This document shows positions 27,696-37,420 of a DNA stretch of 64,000 bases, piece after piece (positions within the stretch are counted from its first letter, which is position 1; each line of letters begins with the position of its first letter). The translations under genes and the position numbers were made by a program. The stretch comes from Anaerolinea thermolimosa (GTDB taxonomy: Bacteria; Chloroflexota; Anaerolineae; Anaerolineales; Anaerolineaceae). The notes under the pieces are model-generated. The model saw only the letters and a list, made by a program, of their open reading frames with translations. It did no database searches and was not told the origin of the DNA. The stretch is from positions 742,885 through 806,884 of the forward strand of contig NZ_DF967965.1 of assembly GCF_001050195.2 (NCBI RefSeq), given 5' to 3'.

Positions 27696-28559
27696 ATGGC
27701 TTTGATACCACTGGCACGACTGCATGCTTACCGCAACCGAACTTTTCGGATGGAACCTGGAACCCGACTTACCTCGCTGGATGAAGCGGTGAGTTATATT
27801 AATGAGCGGGGATTCATTTTCTTCTGGCCATACAAGGGATACCTTTTCCCCAGCCTGTGGACGGCAGTGGCGGGCGATCGACCAGTAGCCGACGAGCACG
27901 ATGACCCGGGCCACGTCACGTGGGGGTGGAAAGATTCGTTGCTGGGAAAAAGGCGGGTGTATTATGCTCGTGTGCTGCGGAAACGAAACACATTCCTCTC
28001 GCTGGACCTGTTGCCTTATTTTTATGCCCTTTCGCCCAATTATGGTTCGCCAGAGGAAGATTACCTGATCGATTATGAAGCAGGCAAGCTTACGGCCGAG
28101 GCGCGCGCGGTGTATGAGGCTCTTCTGGACCAGGGGCCTCTCGACACAGTGGCATTACGCAAAGCGGCACGCCTGACCAGCAAATCCAGCGATACTCCGT
28201 TCAACCGTGCGCTGGAAGAGCTTCAGGTTACATTCCGCATTTTACCGGTGGGAGTGGCTGAGGCGGGCGCCTGGAATTATGCTTTCATTTACGATCTGGT
28301 TCCGCGCCATTATCCAGAAGTGATTGAGCGTGCGCATCCGATCAGTGAATGGGAAGCCCGACGCGTGCTTGTACTTTATGCTTTGCGTTCTCTGGGCGCC
28401 GCCAGAGCGGTTCACCTGCAGCGTTTGTTCGGCTGGCCGACCGGGCTTTTCGATAAGGCGGTGGATAAACTGGTTCAAAATGGAGAACTCGTCAGCAATG
28501 TTACCGTAGAAGGAAGCAGTGACCCGCACCTTGCGCTGCCTGAATTAATTTCCGGGTAA
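27696..28559 (+). CDS. AlkZ/YcaQ-like winged-helix protein
   Basis: A 287-residue protein from the ATG at 27696 (alternative ATG at 27687). The central part (TWGWKDSLLGKRRVYYARVLRKRN split by no gap, about 75-100) and the C-terminal ARRVLVLYALRSLGAARAVHLQRLFGW resemble winged-helix proteins related to AlkZ/YcaQ DNA glycosylases, which unhook interstrand cross-links. The catalytic Gln-x-Asp motif of true AlkZ is not clear, so it may be a non-enzymatic relative. It follows the thiolase at 127 bp on the same strand. Confidence 0.5.
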   Translation: MALIPLARLHAYRNRTFRMEPGTRLTSLDEAVSYINERGFIFFWPYKGYLFPSLWTAVAGDRPVADEHDDPGHVTWGWKDSLLGKRRVYYARVLRKRNTFLSLDLLPYFYALSPNYGSPEEDYLIDYEAGKLTAEARAVYEALLDQGPLDTVALRKAARLTSKSSDTPFNRALEELQVTFRILPVGVAEAGAWNYAFIYDLVPRHYPEVIERAHPISEWEARRVLVLYALRSLGAARAVHLQRLFGWPTGLFDKAVDKLVQNGELVSNVTVEGSSDPHLALPELISG

Positions 28560-28640
28560 ACTCTTTTCTGGTTAGGTGATTCGCTCACAGCCGGATATAA
28601 TGAATTTAAGGTTTCGCGGTTCTCAAATGCAGGAGGTTGC

Positions 28641-31600
28641 ATGGAGTTTCACGTTTCGAGGCAGGCCCGGGATCGGTATGAATTCGATAAGGCGCTCTTT
28701 TCGTTATCGGGCAACGTGGTCTTTGCCAATTTTCATGCGGCCCGACTTTTTGCGCAAAAGATCAACCAGCAACGCGATCTGGTACATTACCCTGAACAGG
28801 CGGTACGTGCTGGCCAGATCAATGCCCTTGGTCTGATCGACGAGATTCTTCATTACATCCTGTTGTTGTATCGCCGCGAGGTGCGCCCCGGGGTGATGGT
28901 GCAGGCACTGGAAGCGTTGAAACAATCCATCGGCGATGCCGAAGTGGAGCGCGCTCTGGTACGATTTGCCGCCGAGTTTCCGCCGCTGGCGGTGTATCTT
29001 GGGCAGGTTAGCCTGGATGAATACCTGGAAGGGAGCACGGAGGGAATTCCCAACCGTGAGGTGCTCCTTGAGGAAATGATCATGCTCTGGGTAGCCAACC
29101 GTAACCCGGCATGTCAGCCGTTTTTAGAGCTTTTCGACGAGTCTCATCTTGCCACTGAGACGGCCTATCCGCGGATCATGGCTGAAATTCAGGAGTTTTT
29201 CAAAGAACAGCCTCCCTTTGGCCCTGAAAGGCAAGATTTAATCACTCTCCTGCGCACTCCTGCTATTCGCGTGCCGCATTCTCTGACCGGCCAACTGGAG
29301 TACATCCGTGAGCATTGGGCGGAGTTACTTGGGCATTTTTTATATCGCCTTCTCAGCAGTCTCGACCTGTTGAAGGAGGAAGAGAAGAGCGGTTTTATGG
29401 GGCCGGGGCCAACTCAGCTCCCGATCTACGATGCCTCGGCGCTGGCCGAGCTGGAAGTAGAAGCATTCAGCCCGGATAAAGAATGGATGCCGCGACTGGT
29501 TCTCCTGGCCAAGAATACCTACGTCTGGCTTGATCAGTTAAGCAAAAAGTATCGGCGTTCAATCACCCGTCTGGATCAGATTCCCGATGAAGAACTGGCC
29601 GATCTGGCTTCCTGGGGGTTCAGCGGCTTGTGGTTGATTGGTTTATGGGAGCGAAGCAGGGCCTCGGCACGCATTAAGCAATTATGTGGTAACCCCGATG
29701 CAATTGCCTCAGCGTATTCTCTTTACGACTATACAATTGCCGCAGATCTGGGTGGTGAAGAAGCTTTTCAGAACCTCCGTGAACGTGCCTGGCGTTTTGG
29801 TATTCGTCTGGCCTCTGATATGGTGCCCAACCACATGGGAATCGATTCGCCCTGGCTGGTAGATCATCCAGACTGGTTTATCCAGGTTGATTACAGCCCC
29901 TTCCCGGGTTACACCTTCAATGGGCCAGATCTGTCCAGCAACCCGGCAGTCAGCATTCATATCGAGGATCATTACTTCGACCGAACGGATGCGGCTGTGG
30001 TTTTCAAGATGTACGATCATCGAGACGGACGTACACGCTATGTGTATCACGGGAATGATGGCACGAGCATGCCCTGGAATGATACAGCTCAACTTAACTA
30101 CCTGAACCCTCAGGTGCGCGAGGCCGTCATTCAAACGATCCTGGCTGTGGCGCGGCGATTCCCGATCATCCGCTTCGATGCGGCGATGACTCTGGCCAGG
30201 CGGCATTTCCAGCGTTTATGGTTCCCGGAACCGGGCACCGGCGGAGCGATTCCATCGCGTGCAGAACATGCGATGACCAGAGAGGAATTTAACGCGGCCT
30301 TTCCCAACGAGTTCTGGCGTGAAGTGGTAGATCGAGTGGCACAAGAAGCCCCCGATACACTGCTCCTGGCCGAGGCTTTCTGGCTTATGGAGGGTTATTT
30401 TGTTCGGACGCTGGGAATGCACCGGGTGTATAACAGCGCTTTTATGAATATGTTACGCAATGAGGAAAATGCGAAATATCGAAGCCTGATTAAGAACACT
30501 CTGGAATTCGACCCCGAAATTCTCAAACGTTACGTTAACTTCATGAACAATCCTGACGAACGCACAGCGGTGGATCAGTTTGGTAAGGGTGACAAGTACT
30601 TTGGGGTTTGTACCCTCATGGCAACCCTGCCAGGGTTGCCGATGTTTGGCCATGGTCAGCTTGAAGGGTATGCCGAAAAATATGGCATGGAGTTCCGGAA
30701 ACCCCTTTGGGATGAACAACCCGATCCATACTTGCTGGAACGACACCGGCGGGAAATTTCTCCACTGCTGCATCGCCGTGACCTTTTTGCAGGGGTGGAG
30801 CATTTCCTTTTGTATGATTTCTACACCCCCGAAGGATGGGTGGATGAAAACGTACTGGCTTACAGCAACGGGCAGGGTCAACAGCGTGCTCTGGTGGTGG
30901 TGCATAACCGCTTTGCTGAAACCTCAGGATGGATTCGCATGTCGGCGTCGTTTATCGTCAAGGCGACGGGTGGAGACCGCCCGCTCGTTCAGCGCTCACT
31001 GGCTGAAGGACTGGAAATTCGGGATGAAGAGGGCTGGTACACGATTGCCCGTGATCAGATCACCGGGCTTGAGCATATCTTCTCGAACCGTGAATTGGCC
31101 CAAAATGGGTTATTCCTTACCCTCCATGCCTATGAATACCATGTATTTCTTGACTTTTACCAGGTGCAGGATGATTCTGGCGCCTCTTACCGCCAGCTGG
31201 CAGAGACCCTGCAGGGGAGGGGGGTTCCCAGCATCGCTGAAGCGTTACGTGAGTTAATCGTACAGTCAGTGTTGAACCCCTTCCGCGAATTAGTCAATCC
31301 CGGCTATCTTGGCTATCTTCTCGAGCATCGGGTGACCGAACCTTCGCGTGAGATTCCTGCCGGGCTTCTCTCTGAGGCGGCAACCAGGTACACCCATCTT
31401 CTGGAAGGGGCGTGTTATCAACTTGGGATTCAACGTGATGTATCTTCTCTGGCGGCTGAGTTCCGGGCCAGCCTGGAAGCCGCCCTTCACCTTCCCATTC
31501 TCGGTGAGAAGTATCCCTTGCCGGGTTCCAGAACGTATGCCAGCGGGCTGCGGTATCTTTCTTCCGGGTTGAGCCGGCAAGGTGACCAGCGCTGGCTGGT

Positions 31601-32096
31601 TTTCCTGAGCTGGTTATTTGTGCGAGGTTTGGGGAAACTGGTTAATGAGGAACAGTATGCTCCCCTTTCGCGTTCCTGGCTGGATGAGTGGCGGTTAGCT
31701 GTGACCCTTGGAGACACCTTCCGTAGCCTGGGGTTCGATGACTTTCAATCGTCGCGTTCCGTCGAGCTGGTTAAATTGCTTACAGAACACCAAAACTGGT
31801 TTTCATCTCTGGGGGGGCAACCTCTTTCAAAGGTGCTTTCGACCTGGCTCTCTGATGATGCCATCCGCCGTTTCCTTGGGGTCAATCGCTATCAGGAAAA
31901 GCTCTGGTTCAATAAAGAGGCCTTTGAAGAGTTGGTCTGGTGGATGATGTTGCTGGCGGTGTTCGAAGCTCTGATCGTCCCCGGGGCTGGAGCCAGCCTG
32001 CTCACAGAACGGGTTCTGCAGGGGTACCAGATTGCCCGGAGACTGCTCAAGGCAGGAAAGGCGAGTGGGTATCTGGTAGAACGTCTATCAGGGTAG
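28641..32096 (+). CDS. Very large GH13-type alpha-glucan enzyme (1151 residues)
   Basis: An alpha-amylase-family TIM barrel occupies about residues 290-760, between long helical N- and C-terminal regions unlike usual amylase modules. The barrel has LASWGFSGLWLIGLWER, DMVPNHMGID, the nucleophile in IIRFDAAMTLARRHF, the acid/base Glu in LLLAEAFWLMEGY, and the third Asp in FMNNPDERTA. It lacks a signal peptide, so it is cytoplasmic and probably remodels a storage glucan or maltosaccharide. It ends 9 bp inside the convergent GH57 gene; the pair is likely a glucan-metabolism unit. SD AGGAGG is strong. Exact specificity is unknown. Confidence 0.82.
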   Translation: MEFHVSRQARDRYEFDKALFSLSGNVVFANFHAARLFAQKINQQRDLVHYPEQAVRAGQINALGLIDEILHYILLLYRREVRPGVMVQALEALKQSIGDAEVERALVRFAAEFPPLAVYLGQVSLDEYLEGSTEGIPNREVLLEEMIMLWVANRNPACQPFLELFDESHLATETAYPRIMAEIQEFFKEQPPFGPERQDLITLLRTPAIRVPHSLTGQLEYIREHWAELLGHFLYRLLSSLDLLKEEEKSGFMGPGPTQLPIYDASALAELEVEAFSPDKEWMPRLVLLAKNTYVWLDQLSKKYRRSITRLDQIPDEELADLASWGFSGLWLIGLWERSRASARIKQLCGNPDAIASAYSLYDYTIAADLGGEEAFQNLRERAWRFGIRLASDMVPNHMGIDSPWLVDHPDWFIQVDYSPFPGYTFNGPDLSSNPAVSIHIEDHYFDRTDAAVVFKMYDHRDGRTRYVYHGNDGTSMPWNDTAQLNYLNPQVREAVIQTILAVARRFPIIRFDAAMTLARRHFQRLWFPEPGTGGAIPSRAEHAMTREEFNAAFPNEFWREVVDRVAQEAPDTLLLAEAFWLMEGYFVRTLGMHRVYNSAFMNMLRNEENAKYRSLIKNTLEFDPEILKRYVNFMNNPDERTAVDQFGKGDKYFGVCTLMATLPGLPMFGHGQLEGYAEKYGMEFRKPLWDEQPDPYLLERHRREISPLLHRRDLFAGVEHFLLYDFYTPEGWVDENVLAYSNGQGQQRALVVVHNRFAETSGWIRMSASFIVKATGGDRPLVQRSLAEGLEIRDEEGWYTIARDQITGLEHIFSNRELAQNGLFLTLHAYEYHVFLDFYQVQDDSGASYRQLAETLQGRGVPSIAEALRELIVQSVLNPFRELVNPGYLGYLLEHRVTEPSREIPAGLLSEAATRYTHLLEGACYQLGIQRDVSSLAAEFRASLEAALHLPILGEKYPLPGSRTYASGLRYLSSGLSRQGDQRWLVFLSWLFVRGLGKLVNEEQYAPLSRSWLDEWRLAVTLGDTFRSLGFDDFQSSRSVELVKLLTEHQNWFSSLGGQPLSKVLSTWLSDDAIRRFLGVNRYQEKLWFNKEAFEELVWWMMLLAVFEALIVPGAGASLLTERVLQGYQIARRLLKAGKASGYLVERLSG

Positions 32097-33509
32097 GCGA
32101 TTCCAGGATTCGGCGGCACGTTTCAGGTGGTTGCGGAATACTTCGTCAGCTCTCAGGCCGGTTCTCCAGCTACTTACCCTGGAAAGCGCATCTTCAGCCA
32201 GCAATGAAAGATCGGCGCCGGTGGCCTGTTTGGTTAGTAGGACGGCCTGGGCGGCATAAGCCACGTTATTGCGAGGTTCAATGCGGTCAAAGTCGTCAAA
32301 AAACCAGCCGCAAGAAGTAAACATACGCTGCCGTTCGTATTGCGCCCGGAGCATGGTGTGGATGCGCATGATGTCCTTCTCTGAAACGGAATGACCGGTC
32401 AGTTCTTTGATCAGGTCTTCAAGACCAAGCTCGGCATGAATCACGCGAATATAACGATGGCGCAACTCCCAGGGGTCTTGCATGCGGCCGTCTACCAGTT
32501 TGAGGTATTCCCCATCAATGGCATCGGCAAGCTTATCCAGGGCCTGGCGAAAGGGAGCTTTCCACTCACTGTGGGGAGTACAATTGCAAACTCCTGACCA
32601 GCGCAATACACCATGCAGACAGCTCCAGGAGGTGCCCTGCCGGATGGAAACGGTTTCGGTGACAGGATGATTTTTAAGCCAGAGCCCCGGGTAGGTCAAC
32701 TCGACGGCCCGGTTTTTTAGAGCGCCATCTGTCAGATAGGCCAGGAATTTGTCCCGGAAGGGCTGATGATGACCGTAGAGTTCACCATCCGAGGCGATCA
32801 GCACCAGTTCGTCATCTCCATCGGGTTCGCCTTCCTGGCGAAACTCCGGAAGAACCAATTCGTTGAGGAAGCGGTCGGCGTTGACAGTTGAAGCCGGGTC
32901 AAAGCTGACGCGGGTGCTCAACTCCTGGTTATAGAAAAAGACGATCATTTCCCGGCCTTTTGAAAGCGGAACCCGATAGGGTCTGCGAGTATCTATGGGG
33001 CTGAGTGTGGCCTGCCAGGGCGCCAGAATGGTGAATCGGATTCCGCAGTCAGCGAGGACTTCCAGGGTTTCGTCATCGGCGGCAGTTTCTGGCAACCACA
33101 TCCCTTCAGGAGAATGCCCAAAGCGTAGCTCGAAATCGGATATTCCCCACCGCACCTGAGTAACTTTATCGTGGTACTTTGCCAGGGGTAAAATGGTGTG
33201 GTTGTAGGCCTGGGCCATGGCATTCCCGACCCCGTGAGCTTCCAGGTTATCTCTCTCCTGTTGAATGATGTTGGCTTCGGTTTCGGGGTCGAAGTCAAAC
33301 ATCCATTCCATCAGGGTTGGCCCCATGTTGAAGCTAATACGGTTGAAATTCCTTAACAGTGCGTTGGGATAATAACACTGAGCGTGGATTCTTTCGTTCC
33401 AGTTTCGGTAAGGAGCAGCCCCTGGTTCGATGGGAATTTCACCTGTGAGGGGATCTTCTCGAGGGGGCTGGTAAAAATGGCCATGAATACAAAGAGCTCG
33501 TTGAGGCAT
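32088..33509 (-). CDS. GH57-family glycoside hydrolase (DUF3536-like C-terminus)
   Basis: The ATG at 33509 (MPQRALCIHGHFYQPPRED) gives 473 residues. GH57 signatures are HGHFYQPPR at the start, the nucleophile region GMWLPETAADDETLEVL (about 125-142) and IASDGELYGHHQPF, which carries the second acidic residue (about 250). The rest resembles DUF3536. GH57 enzymes act on alpha-glucans by a retaining mechanism and include amylases and branching enzymes. No signal peptide, so intracellular. It follows the SDR gene by 4 bp and faces the GH13 gene. Confidence 0.83.
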   Translation of the reverse strand: MPQRALCIHGHFYQPPREDPLTGEIPIEPGAAPYRNWNERIHAQCYYPNALLRNFNRISFNMGPTLMEWMFDFDPETEANIIQQERDNLEAHGVGNAMAQAYNHTILPLAKYHDKVTQVRWGISDFELRFGHSPEGMWLPETAADDETLEVLADCGIRFTILAPWQATLSPIDTRRPYRVPLSKGREMIVFFYNQELSTRVSFDPASTVNADRFLNELVLPEFRQEGEPDGDDELVLIASDGELYGHHQPFRDKFLAYLTDGALKNRAVELTYPGLWLKNHPVTETVSIRQGTSWSCLHGVLRWSGVCNCTPHSEWKAPFRQALDKLADAIDGEYLKLVDGRMQDPWELRHRYIRVIHAELGLEDLIKELTGHSVSEKDIMRIHTMLRAQYERQRMFTSCGWFFDDFDRIEPRNNVAYAAQAVLLTKQATGADLSLLAEDALSRVSSWRTGLRADEVFRNHLKRAAESWNRLP

Positions 33510-33513
33510 GTGC

Positions 33514-34434
33514 TTAATCCCTTGCAATCGATAAAATAGAGCCTTGCGGACGCAGATAGTGCAGCTGGTGAGCAAAACGTTCAGGCATCAGGCCAAAGAC
33601 ACGGGGGAGGGTATCCAGGTCACAGGTGCGGTCTGCGGCGAGATAATCGAGCCAGAAGGTGCCCATCGGAAAATTGGGATTGAGATGATCTGCCCAGACG
33701 GCCAGTAAACGTAAATAACCGGGAGAAACCGGCACCAGCCATCGACGGATCCCTGCGGCTTGAGCGACCAGCCCGGTCACCTGCCGGAAGGTCAGGTACT
33801 CCGGTCCACCCAGGGAATAGGTTTGCCCGGCGCAATGGGGGTCTTCCATGGCCAGAATCAGGGCTGTGACCAGGTCCTCAACCCAGATGGGTTGCAGGAA
33901 GGTAGCGCCTTCTCCCGGGAGGAGGAAGATTCCGGGGGACATGCGCAGAAGTTGTGCCAGAGCGGTTGTGAACCGGTCTCCCTCGCCGAAAACGACAGCT
34001 GAGCGGAAAATAGTACAGGGCACGCCACTTTGCAGGAGGAATCGTTCGGCGATTCCTTTTGCCTTGAGAATCGGGAATGCTGAAGCCCGATCGGCTCCGA
34101 GATGGCTGAGGTATAGAAGCCGTTGAACGCGCGCGTCGGCAGCGGCACGGGCGACGACCTGGCTTCCTTCGATATCAACACCCTGGAAATCAGCGCGGGC
34201 ACCGTCTCTTTCTGCACTTGCGAGATGGAACACAGCTTTTACCCCGCGCATGGCTGCTCTTAATCCCCGCTCATCGGTTAATGCACAAATGACCACCTCT
34301 ACCGGCACACTCAGCGGAAGCCTGGGGGAACGCTGGGAAGGGCGAATGAGAAGCCGCACCTGATATCCCATCTCCACCAGATGGCGGATCAATGCCTTCC
34401 CGATGAAACCTGTACCGCCGGTTACCAGAATCAT
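33514..34434 (-). CDS. Atypical SDR / NmrA-like NAD(P)-binding protein
   Basis: A 306-residue Rossmann-fold protein with an N-terminal TGGTGFIGKALI motif, FHLASAERDG, and SHLGADRASAFPILKAKGIAE, where the Tyr-x-x-x-Lys of classical SDRs is degenerate. The build matches the extended or atypical SDRs related to the complex I NDUFA9 subunit and to sugar-nucleotide or quinone-binding proteins. The substrate is unknown. It is the first gene of a two-gene set with the GH57 gene. Confidence 0.72.
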   Translation of the reverse strand: MILVTGGTGFIGKALIRHLVEMGYQVRLLIRPSQRSPRLPLSVPVEVVICALTDERGLRAAMRGVKAVFHLASAERDGARADFQGVDIEGSQVVARAAADARVQRLLYLSHLGADRASAFPILKAKGIAERFLLQSGVPCTIFRSAVVFGEGDRFTTALAQLLRMSPGIFLLPGEGATFLQPIWVEDLVTALILAMEDPHCAGQTYSLGGPEYLTFRQVTGLVAQAAGIRRWLVPVSPGYLRLLAVWADHLNPNFPMGTFWLDYLAADRTCDLDTLPRVFGLMPERFAHQLHYLRPQGSILSIARD

Positions 34435-34553
34435 GCGGTTTCATTATAACAAAGGTGCCTTTGAAAGGGCAATCTGGCACGATCCTTGCTACAGAATTGT
34501 AAGGTTTCGCATTCTGGAACCGAACTCCTCACCGGTATAGAAGGAGCATCCCC

Positions 34554-35810
34554 ATGGATCGTCCTGTTTCCCCGAAGAACCGCCTTGGCCTGCATTATCC
34601 ACCTGATGAACCTACCCGTGTGGCTGACCTGGAATGCTGGAAACCACTTCTGATTCAGACAGGTGCGAGCTGGCTTGTTCTGGAGACTGATGGTTCCCGG
34701 GCTATCCCTGAGGTGTTTCTGCGAGGTATTCTGGAAATTGGCGTCAGGCCACTGCTTCATTTCAAGCTTTCTCTCGACCCGGCTCCCAGGCCAGCCGAAC
34801 TGGAACCCCTCCTTCGGGCTTATGCACGATGGGGAGTGCGGTATGTGGTGTTCTTCGACCGCCCGAATTCGAGCGCAGTGTGGCCTCCGGCGGCCTGGAC
34901 ACAGCACGATCTGGTAGAAAGATTCCTGGATCGCTTTTTACCGCTGGCGGAGGCTGCCTGGCAGGTGGGTATGATCCCAATGCTTCCACCCCTGGAGCCA
35001 GGTGGAAGTTACTGGGATACGGCCTTCCTTCGTGCCACACTGCAGGGGGTGTTGCGCCGGAAGCCGGGGTTGGTTCAGAATGGACTTGGTGTGAGCGCCT
35101 ATGCCTGGTCGTTTGGGCGACCTGTCAGCTGGGGATGGGGGGGCGCAGAACGCTGGCCTGAGGCCCGACCCTATCTTACCCCTCAGGGTAGTCAGGATCA
35201 ACGCGGGCTGGGGATCTTTGACTGGTACCGGGAAATTTCCAGATCGACCGTGGGGCGTGAACTCCCGCTCTTCCTCTTTGAGGCCGGGTCGCCGGGCGAA
35301 CAATCGGCCTGTCCTGTAGAACTGGCAGAAAACATCGCCTGTCTCCTTCAGGGAGAACCGGTGGACGAAGCAGAAGCGCCCGAAGGTAAGTTACCACCTT
35401 TTCCGGGGTGTATTCTCGGGGGGGCCATTCGAATGGCCGGTAGCCCACGCGATGAATCGGTACAACTCCTGGGGGCTGTACTACAAAAAATCCGTGATCG
35501 GGTGGTTACTGGGGGAGCACCGGCTGGCCTGAACGGAGCCCATCCCATCCATCATTACCTGCTGTTACCGGTATACGAGTGGGGTGTTCCCGAATGGCAT
35601 TTAGACGCGATTAAACCCTTCATCCGCAAGTACCAGCCGACGGTTGGATTCTCGCTCGCCGAAGCAGCCCTGGCTGAATCGGTCACAGTGCTGGCCACTG
35701 AAGGAGAAATTCCCGAAAGCGCTCTCGATCATCTCCGTTTTGCTGGCTGTAAAGTGGAGCGCATTGAGGCTCGTGGCACAAGTCTTGCATCCTTACTGGC
35801 AGAGAGGTGA
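34554..35810 (+). CDS. Protein of unknown function, TIM-barrel glycosidase-like
   Basis: A 418-residue cytoplasmic protein. It begins RLGLHYPPDEPTR and proceeds through alternating strands and helices (WLVLETDGSRAIP, VRPLLHFKLSLDP, WGVRYVVFFDRPNS, AAWQVGMIPMLPPLEPGG, LGVSAYAWSFG, ELPLFLFEAGS), a pattern expected of a TIM barrel like those of retaining glycoside hydrolases. A possible acid is the Glu in LFLFEAGSPGE. The final 60 residues look like a separate Rossmann-like segment. I do not recognise the family. It ends 4 bp before ftsZ, so it is probably co-transcribed with it. Confidence 0.55.
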   Translation: MDRPVSPKNRLGLHYPPDEPTRVADLECWKPLLIQTGASWLVLETDGSRAIPEVFLRGILEIGVRPLLHFKLSLDPAPRPAELEPLLRAYARWGVRYVVFFDRPNSSAVWPPAAWTQHDLVERFLDRFLPLAEAAWQVGMIPMLPPLEPGGSYWDTAFLRATLQGVLRRKPGLVQNGLGVSAYAWSFGRPVSWGWGGAERWPEARPYLTPQGSQDQRGLGIFDWYREISRSTVGRELPLFLFEAGSPGEQSACPVELAENIACLLQGEPVDEAEAPEGKLPPFPGCILGGAIRMAGSPRDESVQLLGAVLQKIRDRVVTGGAPAGLNGAHPIHHYLLLPVYEWGVPEWHLDAIKPFIRKYQPTVGFSLAEAALAESVTVLATEGEIPESALDHLRFAGCKVERIEARGTSLASLLAER

Positions 35811-35814
35811 GCCA

Positions 35815-36948
35815 ATGACTACCATGATCCCGACCAGACCCGTTCAACACACTCCCCTGACAACGCGCCAGCCCATTTTAAAGATTATCGGGCTGGGTGG
35901 CGGCGGTTCGAATGCGGTCAACCGCATGATCGAACTTGATCTCAAAGGTGCCGAGTTTATTGCGGCAAACACCGACATGCAGGCTCTACAGCAAAGCCTG
36001 GCGCCGAAAAAAATATGCCTGGGCCCGCGTACCACTCGTGGGCTGGGGGCGGGCGGAAACCCCGCAGTTGGTGAGGCGGCGGCTGAAGAGAGTTTCCCGG
36101 CCCTCTGTGAAGCCCTGCGTGGTGCTGATATGGTGTTTCTCACTGCGGGGATGGGTGGCGGCACAGGTACAGGCTCCATTGCTGTGGCGGCCCGGGCGGC
36201 GCGCACGGTGGGGGCGGTAACCGTTGCGGTGGTGACGATGCCGTTCTCTTTTGAAATTGGGCGGCGACAACGCAATGCCCGGGAAGGACTGGCAAAACTT
36301 CAGCCGCATGCCGACACGTTGATCACCGTGCCCAATGATCAGCTGTTGAAAATTGCACCCCAGAACCTACCCCTGGATCTGGCTTTTCGTATGGCGGATG
36401 ACGTCCTTCGCCAGGGGGTACAGGGTATCTCTGAGCTGATTACCCAGCCGGGGCTGATCAACGTGGATTTTGCCCACATCCGCCAGGTGATGCAAATGGG
36501 CGGCGGGTCCATGCTTTCCATCGGTATTGGGGAAGGGAACAGTAAAGCGCTTAAGGCGGTTGAACACGCATTGAATCATCCGCTGTTGGATTCGATCAGT
36601 GTCGATTCAGCCACCGGTATTGTGGCCAATTTTACCGGCGGCTCGGATCTGACCTTCATGGAACTGATGGAAGCTATGACCTATCTTCAGGAGAAAACGC
36701 ACGGGCGCGCCGACATAATTCCGGGGGTGATTGCCGATGACCGGATGCGGGATCGGGCCCAGGTTATTTTGATTATCACCGGCCTGGGAGCTACCCCGCT
36801 GGTTACGTCTCAATCTCCGGCAATGCGGGTCTCAACTCCTGAAGCCAGCCACACTGCATCTTCTGTCCCCCAGGCCGTTTCTGAACATGAGGAAATGGCC
36901 GCTGTGGACCTTGACCTGCCTGCATTCATGCGGCGGCGGGTGCGCTAA
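35815..36948 (+). CDS. ftsZ: Cell division protein FtsZ
   Basis: The tubulin-like GTPase that forms the division ring. The 377 residues begin at the ATG at 35815 (AGAGAGGTGA upstream); earlier in-frame starts lie in the preceding gene. Signatures are KIIGLGGGGSNAVNRM, the GTP signature GGGTGTGS, NVDFAHIRQVM, and a C-terminal peptide LDLPAFMRR, close to the FtsA/ZipA-binding tail consensus. The C-terminal linker is short (about 40 residues). No ftsA, ftsW or mur genes are near, so it lies outside a dcw cluster. Three small genes follow on the same strand. Confidence 0.95.
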   Translation: MTTMIPTRPVQHTPLTTRQPILKIIGLGGGGSNAVNRMIELDLKGAEFIAANTDMQALQQSLAPKKICLGPRTTRGLGAGGNPAVGEAAAEESFPALCEALRGADMVFLTAGMGGGTGTGSIAVAARAARTVGAVTVAVVTMPFSFEIGRRQRNAREGLAKLQPHADTLITVPNDQLLKIAPQNLPLDLAFRMADDVLRQGVQGISELITQPGLINVDFAHIRQVMQMGGGSMLSIGIGEGNSKALKAVEHALNHPLLDSISVDSATGIVANFTGGSDLTFMELMEAMTYLQEKTHGRADIIPGVIADDRMRDRAQVILIITGLGATPLVTSQSPAMRVSTPEASHTASSVPQAVSEHEEMAAVDLDLPAFMRRRVR

Positions 36949-36963
36949 AAAGGGGGATCCTGT

Positions 36964-37182
36964 ATGGAGCGCTCATCTCTCGTTTCCATTTGCAACCAGG
37001 TGTACCGGAAGTTCCCTGAAATGAACGGGGTGCAACCGAAAATTACAACCCGTCCTGACAACCAGTTTCTCCTGGTCTTCAAGACATCGGTAGCGGTTGC
37101 CGATGGACGAAGTCTTCCGCGTGCTGTGCGTGTGGTGGCCAGCGCGGAAGGAAAAATCCTCAAGATAACGACCTCTCACTAG
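36964..37182 (+). CDS. Small protein downstream of ftsZ
   Basis: A 72-residue soluble protein, MERSSLVSICNQVYRKFPEM at the start, then a probable beta-hairpin (QFLLVFKTSVAVADGR) and a C-terminal strand (VRVVASAEGKILKI). It has no known motif. It lies 15 bp after ftsZ with a GGGGG-type ribosome binding site, and the next gene begins 13 bp later, so it belongs to the same transcript. A role with FtsZ is suggested by position only. Confidence 0.6.
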   Translation: MERSSLVSICNQVYRKFPEMNGVQPKITTRPDNQFLLVFKTSVAVADGRSLPRAVRVVASAEGKILKITTSH

Positions 37183-37195
37183 GGGAGTGATAGAT

Positions 37196-37414
37196 ATGAA
37201 TCACCGATTATCCTATCGAGCTGAATTGTTTGCCTGTCAGTTTGCCATTCAAACTTTATCGCTTGCTCGCCCGCTACGGATGGCCCTGAAAAAAGGAAGG
37301 CTAAAGGACTACCTTCAGGATTTACCTGTCTGGCTTTCTACGCTGGCGGCAAGCGGAATCTGCGGGATGCTGGCCGGTTTCACACTTTACTGCATAGTAG
37401 TCTTGATGCGGTAA
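37196..37414 (+). CDS. Small C-terminally anchored membrane protein
   Basis: A 72-residue protein from the ATG at 37196 (AGGGGAG upstream). The first 45 residues are basic and amphipathic (ARPLRMALKKGRLKDYL), and a single transmembrane helix lies near the end (LAASGICGMLAGFTLYCIVV). The N-terminus is most likely cytoplasmic. It sits between the small ftsZ-linked gene and the 217-residue membrane protein. Function unknown. Confidence 0.55.
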   Translation: MNHRLSYRAELFACQFAIQTLSLARPLRMALKKGRLKDYLQDLPVWLSTLAASGICGMLAGFTLYCIVVLMR

Positions 37415-37420
37415 CGGGAT

